64,000 nucleotides of DNA from Acanthosoma haemorrhoidale (lineage: Eukaryota > Arthropoda > Insecta > Hemiptera > Acanthosomatidae): NCBI GenBank assembly GCA_930367205.1, contig OV884014.1, positions 74,937,104-75,001,103 on the forward strand, read 5' to 3'. Below the pieces are notes generated by a model. That model had not been told where the DNA came from. It did not search any database and worked only from the letters and a program-made list of their open reading frames with translations. Position numbers and translations under genes: made by a program. Of this stretch, positions 45,600 through 58,029 are shown piece by piece; position 1 is the first letter of the stretch, and every line of letters starts with the position of its first letter.

Positions 45600-46870
45600 T
45601 ACGTACAAATCCATTGTAAAATGGATTACTAATAGAAACTTGTCATGTCCATTCATTGATTTCGATACTTCTAATTTTTAAGATCATTCAATTACAATTT
45701 CCATATATGGTTATAATTACAGTTTGATTATGTACTTTCCGGAACATGCACGGTAAATTAACTTTAATTATTATAAGTTATTTCATCAACTGTTATCAAG
45801 TATACACATAAAAAAACGAAAACCTATATTAAAATAGGAATATAAGGTATATAAAGCAATAAACAATGGCCTATTCAAGAAAATTTGATTTCATATAACT
45901 AAAATCATAACGGTTATAAACGAAAACTAATTATATATACAAAGACCTCGTTACCAAGTTATAGATTAGATAACTAAAGATTCTAAAATTCAACGTTCTA
46001 TATTTTTAGGGGATTATTCGTTTGGAACAATCTATTGAATTTCTCGCCACTTTTTTGGGTTTAAAGAGCGCGTCTCGGACGCTTTCACGGCTCTTGGAGT
46101 AGACAGTCTAACACATCTAGACAGTTCTAGATGTTTTAGAGACGGAGCTTCATTCTAGGTTTCAGAGTAGGGAGTCTCTCTAATACTTCTTTACACCTTG
46201 AGGTCAATCCGTTTTTTGATTCTAATTTATAGAATTTCTTTTTTCGTTGGTTATTGTTTAGGAGAAATTAAGTTGTCTCGTTTTCAAGTGACCGGTTCTT
46301 TATACTCCGCGCCCCTAACACGATGTGGACAATATTTGATTTCGCTTGAATTTAAAATTAAGAGTTCTCTGTTATAAAGATTCATGGGTGAGAAGAAACG
46401 TTGGGTAACTAATCCTCACAAACTAAAATCCTTATTACCTTGTTACACATGTGTGTTTCCTGTCTTTTTTTTTATTCAGTCCATTTTTTTAGCTTCACCC
46501 GTGCTCAATAGATGTTTCCGATTTATATGCTTGAGTTGTTTTATGTTAAATGATTTCTTGTTTGTGGTCTGTCTAAGTTGTACACTCCTTTATGTTTTTT
46601 TGCCATAGTTCGTTTGACTTTCATTCAAAACCATTCAGCGTATTGCGATCATTTTTAAGAACGGGATCGTGCCAACAAACAGTAGGCAGACAGGATAAAT
46701 ACAATACCTGAATGAAAGCTAAACCTCTCCCTTCCGCCTTTGCAATAAACTTATAAATAAACAGGTGACTTAATGTGGGATTCATATCTAAACATCTGTT
46801 ATTATTAATTACGAAGGCAAAAGATGTGACAATAAACATTCATTGCAATATATGACGTTGGTATTTGGAA
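45600..46870. other. AT-rich intergenic DNA downstream of the ankyrin gene
   Basis: No supported gene or element. Confidence 0.55.
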
Positions 46871-46875
46871 GATGG

Positions 46876-46914
46876 TATCAGGTGATGGGTGTCAGCCATG
46901 GGACTCACCTGATA
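46876..46914. repeat. Perfect 10-bp stem-loop
   Basis: TATCAGGTGA (46876-46885) pairs with TCACCTGATA (46905-46914) around a 19-base loop. The sides resemble the AGGTGATGGG...CTCACCT box of the LINE 3'-end family, with about 12 bases inserted. Confidence 0.6.
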
Positions 46915-49620
46915 TCGACTACGAACTAGTTGGCATTCAACACCCGAAGCCTCTGTCTGACCTTTGTCAAATGTCAAACATTTTAATACGGCAGATATCG
47001 TCTAACGGCCTCTATAAAACCTGTTTTACGATTACAATAATAATAATTTTTATGGTTCAATCAACTTTTCATTATACAGAAGTGTAGTATGTAAGCTGAG
47101 ATAGCTACCTGGTGATAAATTAGTAGATATATTTTTCAAATTTCATTCCCCTCGTTCCTGGCAATAGCTATCAACATCTTTAACTCAAAAGTTCACAGCA
47201 GGATAAGTTTCGTTTATTACAAATAGATCCATTAGTTTTCTTGGCTTTTGAGGATTGAAATAGCGGACAAAATCTAAAAATAATCGTTACTTCAATTATT
47301 TATATTTAATAAGCCCATCTTATATACCCATCTTAAATGATAATTTCATTTGTGAATCTCAAATAACAATAAATTCGTAACTAAATTAAATCTAATCGAT
47401 CATTTCCTCGTTTTTTTGCTGCAATATGCTGTATTTCCTAAATATGAAGTTTTAATTCAGCGCATTATGCACTTCACTTAGCGTTACAATGAACAGTAAA
47501 AACCAAAACTAAATATAAAGAAGCTTATCTTGGAATATATTCGTTACTTTTAATCTGGAATGATCAGTTTTCTTTCCAATTTGAATAACTTAACTGCACT
47601 TAACGTTGAGAAGACTTTCGTGGATGGTAGTAAACATAAGCATGAACTTCATAAAATCAGATGCAGTTCTCGGCCAAGGTGCCGATTACAACCTCTGTGC
47701 GCTCGTTTATATTGTTCTACAACCTTTATGACATACCCTTGTTTGTCGTCTTGTGTGAACATATTCTCGTGAGAGGGTATAGTTGTCTAAGTTTTGTGTG
47801 AGGCTCATTCAGTTTTGTATTTACAATGAAATAGAAGATAAACGTTTATGCTGAGATCCCAATCAACAACAATAGGGCTTAGATAACAGGTTTATGTCTG
47901 GAAAATAAAAGCAAAAAGACAAATCTAACGGAGCAGTTCGTGATTCACTTCAATTTGTCATTGAGTCCTGTCAAGAGACCCCGTACGCCACACAGGCAGG
48001 GTCAAAGTGAGGGAAAATGAAGAAGGATACAAAGTTCTTTAATTAGATTTTACAACATAATTTTATTTATTATTAGGACTAGATATCAGTAGTTAAAGAA
48101 ATCATGTTAATATTCTACATTTGTAAGAATAACAGTTCTTATTGATAGTGTGGTGTTTGCTGTTTAGATTTGTAGTCTGTCAGTTTAATGCCCCCTTTAC
48201 AAGGGCAAGATTTTCTTGCATTTTTTTTTTTTTTTTTATTCTTAAAGGAGTTAAAATCTAGGTTAAAATCCCTAGCCTCCCTTCCACCTTAATATAAATG
48301 AATAAATAAGAGCACCGAACCCTGTGTATGCATAAACATTTCTATCCTTACCTCGGGGTAGGTACAGTACCTCGGGCCTGATAAGTCTGGAGCATTCCCA
48401 GTCCTAATATCCTCGGAATCCCCACGCTGTTCCCGGGTGACGTGCATTCCTTGGCAATATTGGACCAATAATAAGATTTAGAATGTTTCCTGGCTCCCGA
48501 GATGTAATAGACAGGCAAGGAATTCCCATATAGTAGAAATCTTCTCCCGTTAAGATATGAACGGTTGTGTGTTGTAGGCTTCTTGTATGAGGGGCGGGTA
48601 TCTCGTTGTATCCAATCGCATTCTCTAATCCAAGCCAGTCTTGTAACTCTTAGGGGCTAATATTTGTTGCTAGTGATCTATTTGTTATCAAAAAAAGTTG
48701 ATAAAGCACTCATGTGTCCACGAAAAAATAGTTATGATTAATTGTTGGTTAATTGTTTTATTAAAATTCCTCGGTCACTCACACACACACACACACACAC
48801 AAAATATTGGTAAGGGCCCACGATTTTTTCCACAAACGCTTTTAAAACTTTTATATTTGTCTATAGATCTAAATTATACGATTGAACATTTAAAATATAT
48901 ATATATTACTGTCACTAAATATTTAACTTAGTTTATTGAATCATCTCAATCAATGGAAAGCGCTTTTAGAAAATAACAAAGCAGAACCTTGTAAGGACAT
49001 AAAATACATCTAAACATATTTAATATCATTGTGGACAGGTGACTAAAAATATTTATCTCAAGCTACGAGCGAAGAAAGTTTTTTCACCCCTTTTCAGCTC
49101 CCCAAAATATTGATGTGGGCTAAGGTGTCAGTCCCACACAAGAACATATATATAGGTATATATATATTTATAAATTAATTCATGAATCAAAAACGAATAT
49201 TTTCCTATCATATTGAGTGGGGTATCAAATTAAAGTTCTCCAAAACATGATAAATAATATGTGTGGCTGGGATTTATATGTAATAAAAAAAAGTAAAATA
49301 TGTACATACACATATATATTTCTATAGAAATGTGTAACTAAAAATGTAAAAACGTAAGTGCAATTTCTATAAATTCAATGGTCAACATTTTATAAACACA
49401 GGAAATATGTTTATATCGTAGAATAAAACGAATTCTCAAAAGAAATAGTCATATATTTCTACAAATATAATTTATAATAATAAAACACACATAAATAAAT
49501 AGTAAAACCTGTACTGCCTACATTTTTTAATTTTCAAATAAATTCTGCGCAGATCATAACGGCTGAATGTATATCCACTTCACATCGACCGAAGTTTTTT
49601 GAGAATGTTTAAAAACAAGG
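46915..49620. other. Intergenic DNA
   Basis: No supported gene. 48340-48660 is more GC-rich but has no recognisable frame. A short (AC)n microsatellite lies at about 48777-48801. Confidence 0.5.
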
Positions 49621-49624
49621 ATTT

Positions 49625-49992
49625 CTATTGGTGACAATTTTTCTGTAAGGTCCAGTCTGAAATCAGCTGTATGTTTTTAATTGTGGGATATTGCAAGCTT
49701 AACCAAGTTTTATTATAACAATACATCAGAGCCCATTTACTGTATCCCGGTATTATTTCTTCAGTTGCTAATGGATTTTGTACTTGAAGTTTGACTTGAC
49801 TGTGCATGTGTGATCGAGAGTGGAACCCTGAGGACAAGTTAGGCCAATAATCCACATAGTGGCTTTGCATATGTCAGACCGATGTAGGCTATCATCAACA
49901 GTAGACACACAGACAGTTTGATATTGACCTGAGCTAACATTTACCTGGAGGTATACCCTGCCTGTGTGTCGACCAGTCATCGCTATAGCCAC
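49625..49992 (-). pseudogene. Candidate coding fragment with cysteine-rich frame, frameshifted
   Basis: The minus frame 49992-49768 reads GRVYLQVNVSSGQYQTVCV then DDSLHRSDICKATMW and six cysteines in total, faintly like an SRCR-type extracellular domain. Near 49800 coding character moves to another frame (NPLATEEIIPGYSKWALMY then CYNKTWLSLQYPTIKN) that stays open to 49625. Either a frameshifted pseudogene or two exons. Upstream parts not found. Confidence 0.35.
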
Positions 49993-49999
49993 AACTTTG

Positions 50000-51120
50000 G
50001 ATTGATATCTTGTTTCCGTAATCTGTATGTATTAGTTGGCTAGGAGTTTTTAGCTGACTTTGATTTTTGTTGCAGTTAATTGCAGTAAGTTAAGTAACAG
50101 AGCGGCGCTAAATCCAAACAGAAAGCGTAGGGCACAAGGAATATATTTTCCTTCCTAATTTTCCCGATTAGCTTCATTCATCTGTTAACAAATTATTGAA
50201 GAACCAAGAAGAAATTAGCACTCGATCAATGCAACCATCAGCTAGGACATGTAGTGTACTTCACCATAGTCTGCAATCACGAAGAGTTAGATGTTATGGA
50301 CAATTACGAATATTACGATGAAAGCCTGGACTAGGAGATTCTCAATCATGTATATAACGTCAATGTTGTATTCTGATAAATATCCACCACTCACTACTTG
50401 GAAAACGAGAATTGAGTAAATAAGCTGACGATCGACTAATCGATTATGTAATTCTTCCTCCATTATCTTATGGTGTATGTTTCAGAAAGCAGGATACTTT
50501 TGAGTAGACCTACAGCTACTGAAACGAGCTCCTGAGAAGAGTCGCTGGAATATAAAGACAGGAGTGCGAAAACAATTAAAATATCTAGGTGTTAAATGTG
50601 AAAAGTCGGCAGGAGGAGGTTTGAATGTTTCCGCGATTGGCCTACTTAATCAAAGATATTTAAGCTTCTGCAGATTTACAAATATTTATTCCTAAACGAA
50701 TATGGACCAAACGACAATTAACACTAACTGACAACATGCAAGATATCATGTAATGAAAAACATATTAAATATATAAATGGGAAATGGATATATAAATGAA
50801 TAAAGAGACTTTTTCATTAAGACTGCTGATAACAATAGCTGAGAAAACACGATATAATGTAACAACGAAGGGTTATGAGGATTACGGATTATAAGGATTC
50901 GTTACTTATCTTTTCTTCTCATAAATGATTTTTTTAGCAAAGAATTTTTCATATGCCCAAACCGAAAATTGTAATGATCATTGTCGAGTCGTCACGAGGG
51001 GGGTGCCTAGTTACCCTAGCCCTAGTGACGAAGTGACGAAGTGAGGGTTGATTAGGCCTTGATCTGGACAATTGCTTCATGACGGGCCTTACTACCTTAC
51101 TATCTGACTCCATATTTGAT
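50000..51120. other. Intergenic DNA
   Basis: No supported feature. Confidence 0.5.
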
Positions 51121-51125
51121 AGGTA

Positions 51126-51390
51126 TGTGTCCTCACAATGCACTATGTTCAGGAGAAGAGGTATAGGGTAGGTATTGTTGGTAGTTTATGTGGTCTTGGA
51201 ATGACCACGAATTCACACTCGGTATCTGAGGGTAGGCGAAAACCGTCTGGATCCCAAAGGTGAGTGTGAACCGGAGAGAGGCAGACTGGATTGCCATGGG
51301 AGACACTACTAGATTAAGTTTGTAGGGCCACGGCAACCGTCGTCCGCGAGAGAGAGGTCTCTCCCAAGAAGGTGCTAGCTTTAGCGTCAG
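51126..51390 (-). repeat. Dispersed repeat family A, minus-strand copy
   Basis: The reverse complement is highly similar to 22850-23125, including the SRTTVAVALQ, VCLSPVHT, DPDGFRLP and CEFVVIPRPHKLP frame pieces, with one small deletion between the first two. It directly abuts the 5' side of the errantivirus-like relic. Confidence 0.8.
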
Positions 51391-52146
51391 TTAAAAACTG
51401 ACCACATTGAAAACAAGATTTCGTATGAACTTGTGGCACTCCAAAGTAAATATGGAGAAATATTTACAACAATGAAGATTTACCACAAGAATTGAATTAT
51501 TGAATTTATTACAAGTAGACAGTGATGATGACATGGACTTTGAAGAAATAGAATTACTTCCAGTAAAAGATAGTCCAGAATATGACGAAATGACTATAGA
51601 TTTAGAGCAACTTAAACCCCAAAAAATAGATGAACTGATAATACAAGACGACGTATGTTCCAATGAAGCGACTGCACGTTCCCAACGCTCTTCTAATAAG
51701 CAAACATGGATTGTCGACTATGAAAGAAATGTAAACATAGAAAAACACCAAATAATGATAAAAAAGGAAAAAGTTATTTGGAAAACAAAGACATGAACTG
51801 ACTGTACAAAACCAACTAGTTATACAATATTTGCTTGACAACAAATGATACAACCGAAAACCACGTATGGCATCTACTGTGACTCATCCTTGCCCATACT
51901 GAATACTTGGTACGAAGAAACATTAGAAATAATATCCCAAACGATACAATAAAAGTACCCAACCGTAAAATTAAAAAGATACAAAAATATGGCAAAGGAC
52001 CTTGAAAACAAAGAAGAACAACAAGAAATAATAACTAACTATCATAGTTGAAAAACTGCACACAGAGGAACTACACAGACGTTAGAACAAACTAAGAAAA
52101 TCGCCCTTCTTTCCTTTAATGAAAGAAATTATCAATAGTTTTATAA

Positions 52147-52567
52147 TGCTTGCTTTATATATAAAATTTATAATCTTGCTAAGAACAAGCAGAAGGGGCT
52201 TGAGCAGAACTGTATACCTGCCTTGTGACTTCATGGAAGTCACTGATGGTTCCCTGTTATTTTTAAGGAAGCAACCTCATCCTTCCAAGAACTCCCCCTA
52301 CTTCTCAGAATCTTACCCTTTTCTTATACATATATGTCTCAGCTTTAGCCCCAAACCCTAATTTTAGTATATGTACCGCCGAAGCGAGTACTAAAAAAAA
52401 ACACAAAAACCAGACCACATTTGTGCTTAGACATTCCACCCAGTATGTTCTAACTGATCTCTTAATATTTGTATATAGCAGTGTTTGGCTTGTACTTCAT
52501 AATAAAGCTTTTATTTCTTCTCTTTTAAAATACTCTTCTCTAAAAAGATTATTTAACTAATGAATAA
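52147..52567 (+). mobile_element. Solo LTR inserted in the integrase region
   Basis: About 420 bases sharing ordered blocks with the 3' LTR at 54812-55069 (TTGAGCAGAAC, TAGACATTC, AGTATGTTCTAA, CTCTTAATATTTGTATATA, GTAATAAAG-like, AAGATTATTTAACT). Flanked by ATAA at 52143-52146 and 52568-52571, a likely 4-bp target duplication; the integrase frame resumes across it. Contains an AATAAA near 52500. Exact ends are uncertain because no TG...CA termini are seen. Confidence 0.65.
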
Positions 52568-53748
52568 ATAAACCAATGCGTAATATGCAGAAAGACTAAA
52601 TACGAACGTAGGCCGATAAAAGCCAATTTTATAATTACACCGACGCCTAACAAACCATTTGATGAATTAATGGTAAACACACTCCATTACGAATCAAAAT
52701 ACATTGTAACTATAGTGGTTCTCTAATGTTTAAACGAATATTTGCTAAACTAATACCTTACATGACCAGTATAAAAATATGCGAAGTAATCAAACAATAT
52801 CTTGAACGTTTCCCAACACCAACGAGAATAGAAATGGACAACGTCAAGGAATACAAGAACGCATTAGTTCAACAATTCTTACAAACTTAACGACATACCA
52901 CCTTACTATATAACCTTGCAAAACTCAAACTCATTAGGATTACTAAACAGACAACATTCTACACTAATAGAAATATTACAAAATAAAAATAAAAAAAAAG
53001 TCAACTAATAACCTGAAATTACTCGAGAACAGACTAAGACTAGCTATAATAGCTTATAACAATACACTAAAATTAACTCCAGACGAAATAACTTTCGGAA
53101 TAATTAGACAAGACTCAAATAAACGAAAATATTACTGAACAATTTGTACAACAGTATCATAACGAAAAACAGAAACTCCACGAAATCGTTAAACAAATAA
53201 TATAAAAAGAAAAAGAGGAACGGACTTTAAAACGAAATGAGAATAGAGAAAATCCGACAGAAATAGACATTAATGAATCACAATATAACCATACTATCCC
53301 TAGAACGCCAAAACAAAACGAAAAATTTTTCAAATCAAACCAGTAATAACATAAAAGACAAAAGGACTACATGTCTATAACATATACAGGGGGCTACATG
53401 TAAATAACATAAAAATACCCCGCAAGAAACATCTGACTCGCAGAAAGTATGTTTCAGATAACAATGAAGGCACTTGCGCTGATTCAGACAATTCTGAACA
53501 ACTTTCCTGAAAGTAACTTACCTGACTAACATTAACAGAATGTTACATTACACATTAAACAATGTAAAAGTAATTAAAAACTACTTCAAAACATACCACT
53601 TTTATAACATAAGCCTACATAGACTCAGAACTAACCGATATACAAAAAACATACTCTACTCTATAATAACTTAACAACCTACCCTTTGATAGTAGGTATG
53701 ATACATGAAGCCAAGAATGAAGTTGACTTACTGAGAAATAATAATGGA

Positions 53749-54777
53749 AGACAAAGACGAGGATAGATGAATGGACTAGGAACGGCTATTAGTTGCTTAA
53801 CTGGTACGGATGCTACGGACCAATAAAATTATGACAATTTCATAAGTGAACTTGAACGAAACAACTATAATGCATAATATAGAACATAATATCGAACAGA
53901 CAGTAAATATGAATAAACAAATTATAGAAACTTTCAAGAAGGATATTAAATTGATAAACGACAATTTTAATAAGAATAGAGGCAATTTGATCAATATTGG
54001 TTAAGAAGTAGCCTTTCATGATATTTATATAAGTTTAACACATTTATATAACAAAATAAATGACAACACTAACAATGGAACTATGTAAATTAGGAATAAT
54101 ACATTCTTCCCTTATGTCTCAAATACTACTTGGCATACACCGAAATGTAACGTTAGCTTCAAGAAAATCAGAAATATTATAGCTTATGAACAAAATACAT
54201 TGTATTACACATCAGGAAATACTCTATGTATTTGTAGACCTGCCACTAGCAGAACCAAAGGTAAGAACTTCTTGGCACATACCAATTTCTGTAAATAAAA
54301 CTAATCTTTATTATTCTATTGATATATAAAATACACTAGTACAGAGAAAAAAAATGATAATCTTTATAACATTAATTGTAACCATCTTATGAATAACCAA
54401 TATTGTACTAACCCTACTTCACTGCTTTATGAATGTATAAAAGATATTATATTATTAGGTTCTTTACCTCAATGTAATTATACTCAACATAAACTATCCA
54501 ATATTAATTATATTGACGATATAAATTTAATATAACTCAAATTATGTTAAATTCAATTACTAACATTAACAATAGTTCAATACATTATATAATTTATAGC
54601 ATTATAGGAATACTAACCTTATTATATTATATAAAAACAAAATTTTCTAATCTCAAAGACACCTGTATTCCACCTCCCACTATCACCTACAACCCTACTT
54701 TAGCATCTGCACAAATCTTTCCACCAGCAGATTTTACCACACTCAAGCTCAACTTGAACGCTCACCTATGCGCCTAA
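53749..54777 (+). pseudogene. Errantivirus env relic
   Basis: Remains of a baculovirus-F-like envelope gene. A basic furin-type cleavage site lies at 53749-53760, followed after one Gly by an in-frame TAG (53764-53766) and then a Gly-rich fusion-peptide-like start. Later stretches in mixed frames lead to a hydrophobic membrane anchor and cytoplasmic tail (54544-54777). It cannot make a full protein as it stands. Confidence 0.6.
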
Positions 54778-54811
54778 TTCTTGATGGAACGAGAATCTTA
54801 AAGGATGGAGG

Positions 54812-55069
54812 AGTTTTGAAATGGTATAAAATATGAAAGGCTCTTGAGCAGAACCCTTGTTATTTTTTGTAAGCAACCCTTCCTGTTTCCTAAAATCCTA
54901 CACTTTTCTTACCTGCTTAGGGCCCGGACACGCACTTGCGCCTAGACATTCACCACAGTATGTTCTAATGTTGTAACTCATCTCTTAATATTTGTATATA
55001 TACCAGTGTTTTTATTGTTATTCGTAATAAAGTTTTTTAAAAGACCCTCCTCTACAAGATTATTTAACT
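54812..55069 (+). repeat. 3' LTR of the errantivirus-like relic
   Basis: Begins AGTT after the purine tract AAGGATGGAGG and ends AACT, the inverted termini expected of gypsy-group LTRs. Contains an AATAAA near 55025. Shares blocks with the solo LTR at 52147-52567. Confidence 0.65.
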
Positions 55070-55431
55070 GGGCATCTCAACCTCGGGGCGTATAAACAAA
55101 CGGTTACTCACTAAAAGTTGAGACAACTCAGATCGTCCTTATTTGAACGACTCTCTTTGTCTGAATACGGACTAAACGAATACCTTGAACACGAGGTATC
55201 AACCAATATACTTACGGCAACCATGACTGTGAATCAGAATGGCTAGGCTCTCAACTTTGAACGATAGTTGACAGCAGATTGTTGAGTCACATAGCCAAAA
55301 AAAGCGTGTTCTAGGGTCAAGCATTTCAACCCCAATTAGTGATGGGAAATCCTCCTGGAAGTTTATTAAAAAATAACCTTCGAAAACAGTTTGTAATATT
55401 AAACAAGCCTTTTTGAATCACGCTCTCAAGG
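55070..55431. other. Intergenic DNA
   Basis: Flank of the LTR element; nothing supported. Confidence 0.5.
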
Positions 55432-55446
55432 ATACGAGCAGTTCAA

Positions 55447-55773
55447 AAAAAAAAAAAAAAGTATATATAGCTAGTTTAGGAATTGTAAATATAGTATTAG
55501 AGGTGGTTCTTTTGTTTCTTTTCTCTTTACTTTAGTTTTTTGGTTTCTCCTTTCTTTTTATATATTATTATCATGTTTTTTTTTTTGTTTTTGAGAATAA
55601 ATGGAACAAAACAGAATAACCGAAGGTGCGCTGACCGGTGCAGCAATCCCATTGCACCGGAATACGCGCACCACAGGCTACGTAACCCCACGATCCCGCT
55701 TCACGGGCTTGTGGGGCAAGCCCGTTTGAGGCTCATCCTTAGAAAGGGCAAAAAAAAAAAGAAAAAAAAAAAA
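55447..55773 (+). mobile_element. Short retroposon with poly(A), 15-bp TSD and two stem-loops
   Basis: Flanked by GATACGAGCAGTTCA (55432-55446) and GATACGTGCAGTTCA (55774-55788), 14 of 15 identical. The 3' end is an A-rich tail (55751-55773). The GC-rich 3' part folds into two hairpins: GGTGCGC/GCGCACC (55625-55631 with 55666-55672) enclosing CCGGTGCA/TGCACCGG (55635-55642 with 55653-55660), and ACGGGCTTG/CAAGCCCGT (55703-55711 with 55717-55725). It probably is a 5'-truncated LINE 3' end or a SINE mobilised by one. Parent element not recognised. Confidence 0.85.
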
Positions 55774-55789
55774 GATACGTGCAGTTCAC

Positions 55790-57170
55790 AACCCGAGACT
55801 GACATATAAGTTATACGAGTTATACAATATGGAACCTATTGAACGAAATTGGTAGCACAACGGTGAGGAAGTAGAAGAACATAGATGAGTGTGGGAGATA
55901 TCTAAGATACAATCTACGACTACGCCAAGTGGCACGAAGGATATAGAGAAAGGAGTACCAACCACGCTAGTCTATGCCGTCCATGAATGAACGGTACGAT
56001 AATCTAACATTCATCATTCGTCATATGACAATAACCAGTCAATAGGAGACCCGCCACGTAACGGATTTCCCATACTTGTTTGAAATGAAGTCCCCTAAGA
56101 GCTTGGTGAATTCCAGAAAAGGGGGGAGGGGGTAGATTAAATAAAATAAACAGAGGAGTCAATGTGTGATTATTGATACTTGAGAATTGAAATCGATACA
56201 TCGATTATACTTGAAATAATAAATACATGAATTGGAACGGCTCCAACCTGTAACCGCAAACTAGCTAGTATCCAATGGTTTACATTATTGATGGATGTAT
56301 CGCGAACAGAAGTGGACGATATGGACATCTAAACGCCCCATTATAGAAACAATAATGACCTCATAGTCATATACTAATGTTCCTTTCGCATGGGCACGGA
56401 AGGAGGAGGCTTTGAATCAATGATGGCCCGGTTAGTCAACACGTCGACGGGAATGCAATAGTTTGTAGCTACAGTCATGTTGAATGATTTAGCTCTGAGG
56501 CCTATCAAATATAGATCTATGGGGGGGGGGGGGGGTCCGCTTGTGCGGGGTGTGCGAGCAAGTCTCCACCATTGGGTTTCGGTTGTTTCTTCAAACCAGA
56601 AACGCTTATTTATTCACTAGCGTGTCAACTCTATTCTATTCTTCGAGGGTCCCTTGCTCGACCTTGAGACTAGAGATATACGATTTCACATTGAGGTACC
56701 ATTTGATGTTGCATCGACAAGAAACATGATTGGGTGCCAATAATAGCTTACTTATTAATACAATAACTTCTAATATAAAATTTACCAGGGTTTTAACCAA
56801 GAGATTTCGATATGGTAATAAATCTCACTGCTTTTTTCGGGCTGTTGCAATTCAATTATTTCAAGTCCTAAAAACATTTGAAAGGGGGTCGTTTTCGAAA
56901 TACAACCGCTCTACATAAATCTGCCTAAAATTATTTTTATCTCTGTAGCAAATTCGATTTTATTTTTCCAATTTACTTGTATTTGTATGAGATTTGCTCA
57001 GTTTTGAAACATCGACATGCCTAGTTTTTCACGCACGCTATATTTTTTTTTTTTTTGCGTGAGAAGTTGGATTTGAAATATACATAAAGGTTATGATATA
57101 TATGATGTGTATTGTAAATATGGGATGAACGCAATTTTTTGTAAATATGGTATGAATGCGATTTTTCGAT
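55790..57170. other. Intergenic DNA with a 15-base G run
   Basis: No supported gene. A homopolymer of 15 G lies at 56521-56535. A short coding-like patch (GTKDIEKGVPTTLVYAVHE at about 55935-55990) may be a relic. Confidence 0.45.
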
Positions 57171-57175
57171 CACAA

Positions 57176-57945
57176 TTATTTCCATCTTGACAAACGACTG
57201 ACCTGGAACCCACATACGAGACTAAAAAGACAAGAACTAAACAGACGCTTTGGACAACTGTACAGACTACTTCTAAGGACATCCCATCTCTCAATAGAAA
57301 ATAAACTACTAATCTACAAAGTTATACTTAAACCAATCTGGACATACGGAATAGAGCTATGGGGGACAGCAAAAAAGTAGAACATCAAGCGTATCCAATC
57401 CTTTCAATCAAAAGTCCTGAGAACAATAGTAAATGCCCCTTATTATGTCAGCAACAAAACCCTTCATAACGACCTTAATATACCCTACATTCTAGAACTC
57501 ATCCCTTCCAAGTTTACGAAATTCCACAGTAGCCTTTCCAACCACCCTAATCCTGTAGCACAGTCACTGCACTGCGTCACTCATCCCTATAATCCTCCTC
57601 GGAGACTGAAACGGCAGTGGCCTCGTGACCTGCTATAATCAAGTGACAGTGGGAGTCCTGGCAATGGCCAGTTTCTCCAATCATGTCCTGAGCGTCTGTG
57701 GCTCTAGCGCTCTTGGTCAGCCTCCACTGGCTAGTATCCGGTGACGCGGCTGACGGAGGAGCGTGGGGGACTTCCCAAGACTCCGCTTTCTCTTCGCGGT
57801 GGATTTGGGGGGTCTCTGGACTGTCTGTAAATATTGTATGAATGAGCGAGTGAATGATGAACTGTAAATATTGTATGAATGAGAGCATTTATCTTAATTA
57901 CTTATTGCCTTATAAAAGGCAGATTGTAATTATAGCACAAGAAAG
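57176..57945 (+). mobile_element. Jockey-clade LINE, 5'-truncated, nearly intact C-terminus and 3'UTR
   Basis: Plus strand, very close to the 19.6-kb copy. The frame from HLDKRLTWNPHTRLKR to the family's true C-terminal end (PPRRLKRQWPRDLL, stop at 57636-57638) is broken by a single in-frame TAG at 57378-57380. The 3'UTR ends near 57945 with the AAAGGCAGATTGTAATTAT block. The CACAATAAAG end is altered to CACAAGAAAG. A further sliver of family 3' end lies at 57993-58023. Confidence 0.9.
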
Positions 57946-58029
57946 GAATTTAACTAACTAACTAAAACTAAAAATTATTTGTTCCCCTTCTACGGCAGAT
58001 TGTAATTTTATGCAAATAAAGATTCCCCC

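Larger units (their letters stand above)
51400..55069 (+). mobile_element. Errantivirus-like (gypsy-type, env-bearing) LTR element relic, 5'-truncated
   Basis: Old endogenous retrovirus copy. In order: a pol linker (open frame 51500-51796), the integrase zinc-finger region with His pair (about 51990-52110) interrupted by a solo LTR, the CxxC half and catalytic core resuming at about 52572 and running to about 53330 in several frames, an env relic (about 53530-54780), a purine tract (about 54800-54811) and a 3' LTR. Gag, protease, RT and most of RNase H are missing. Many stops and frameshifts show that it is dead. Env is recognised by a furin-type basic site followed by a fusion-peptide-like Gly-rich start at 53749-53775, and a C-terminal membrane segment in the frame at 54544-54777. 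Confidence 0.78.

Noticed and set aside
56521..56535. G-quadruplex regulatory element
   Set aside because: It is a plain 15-G homopolymer with no gene nearby; may also be of uncertain length in the assembly.
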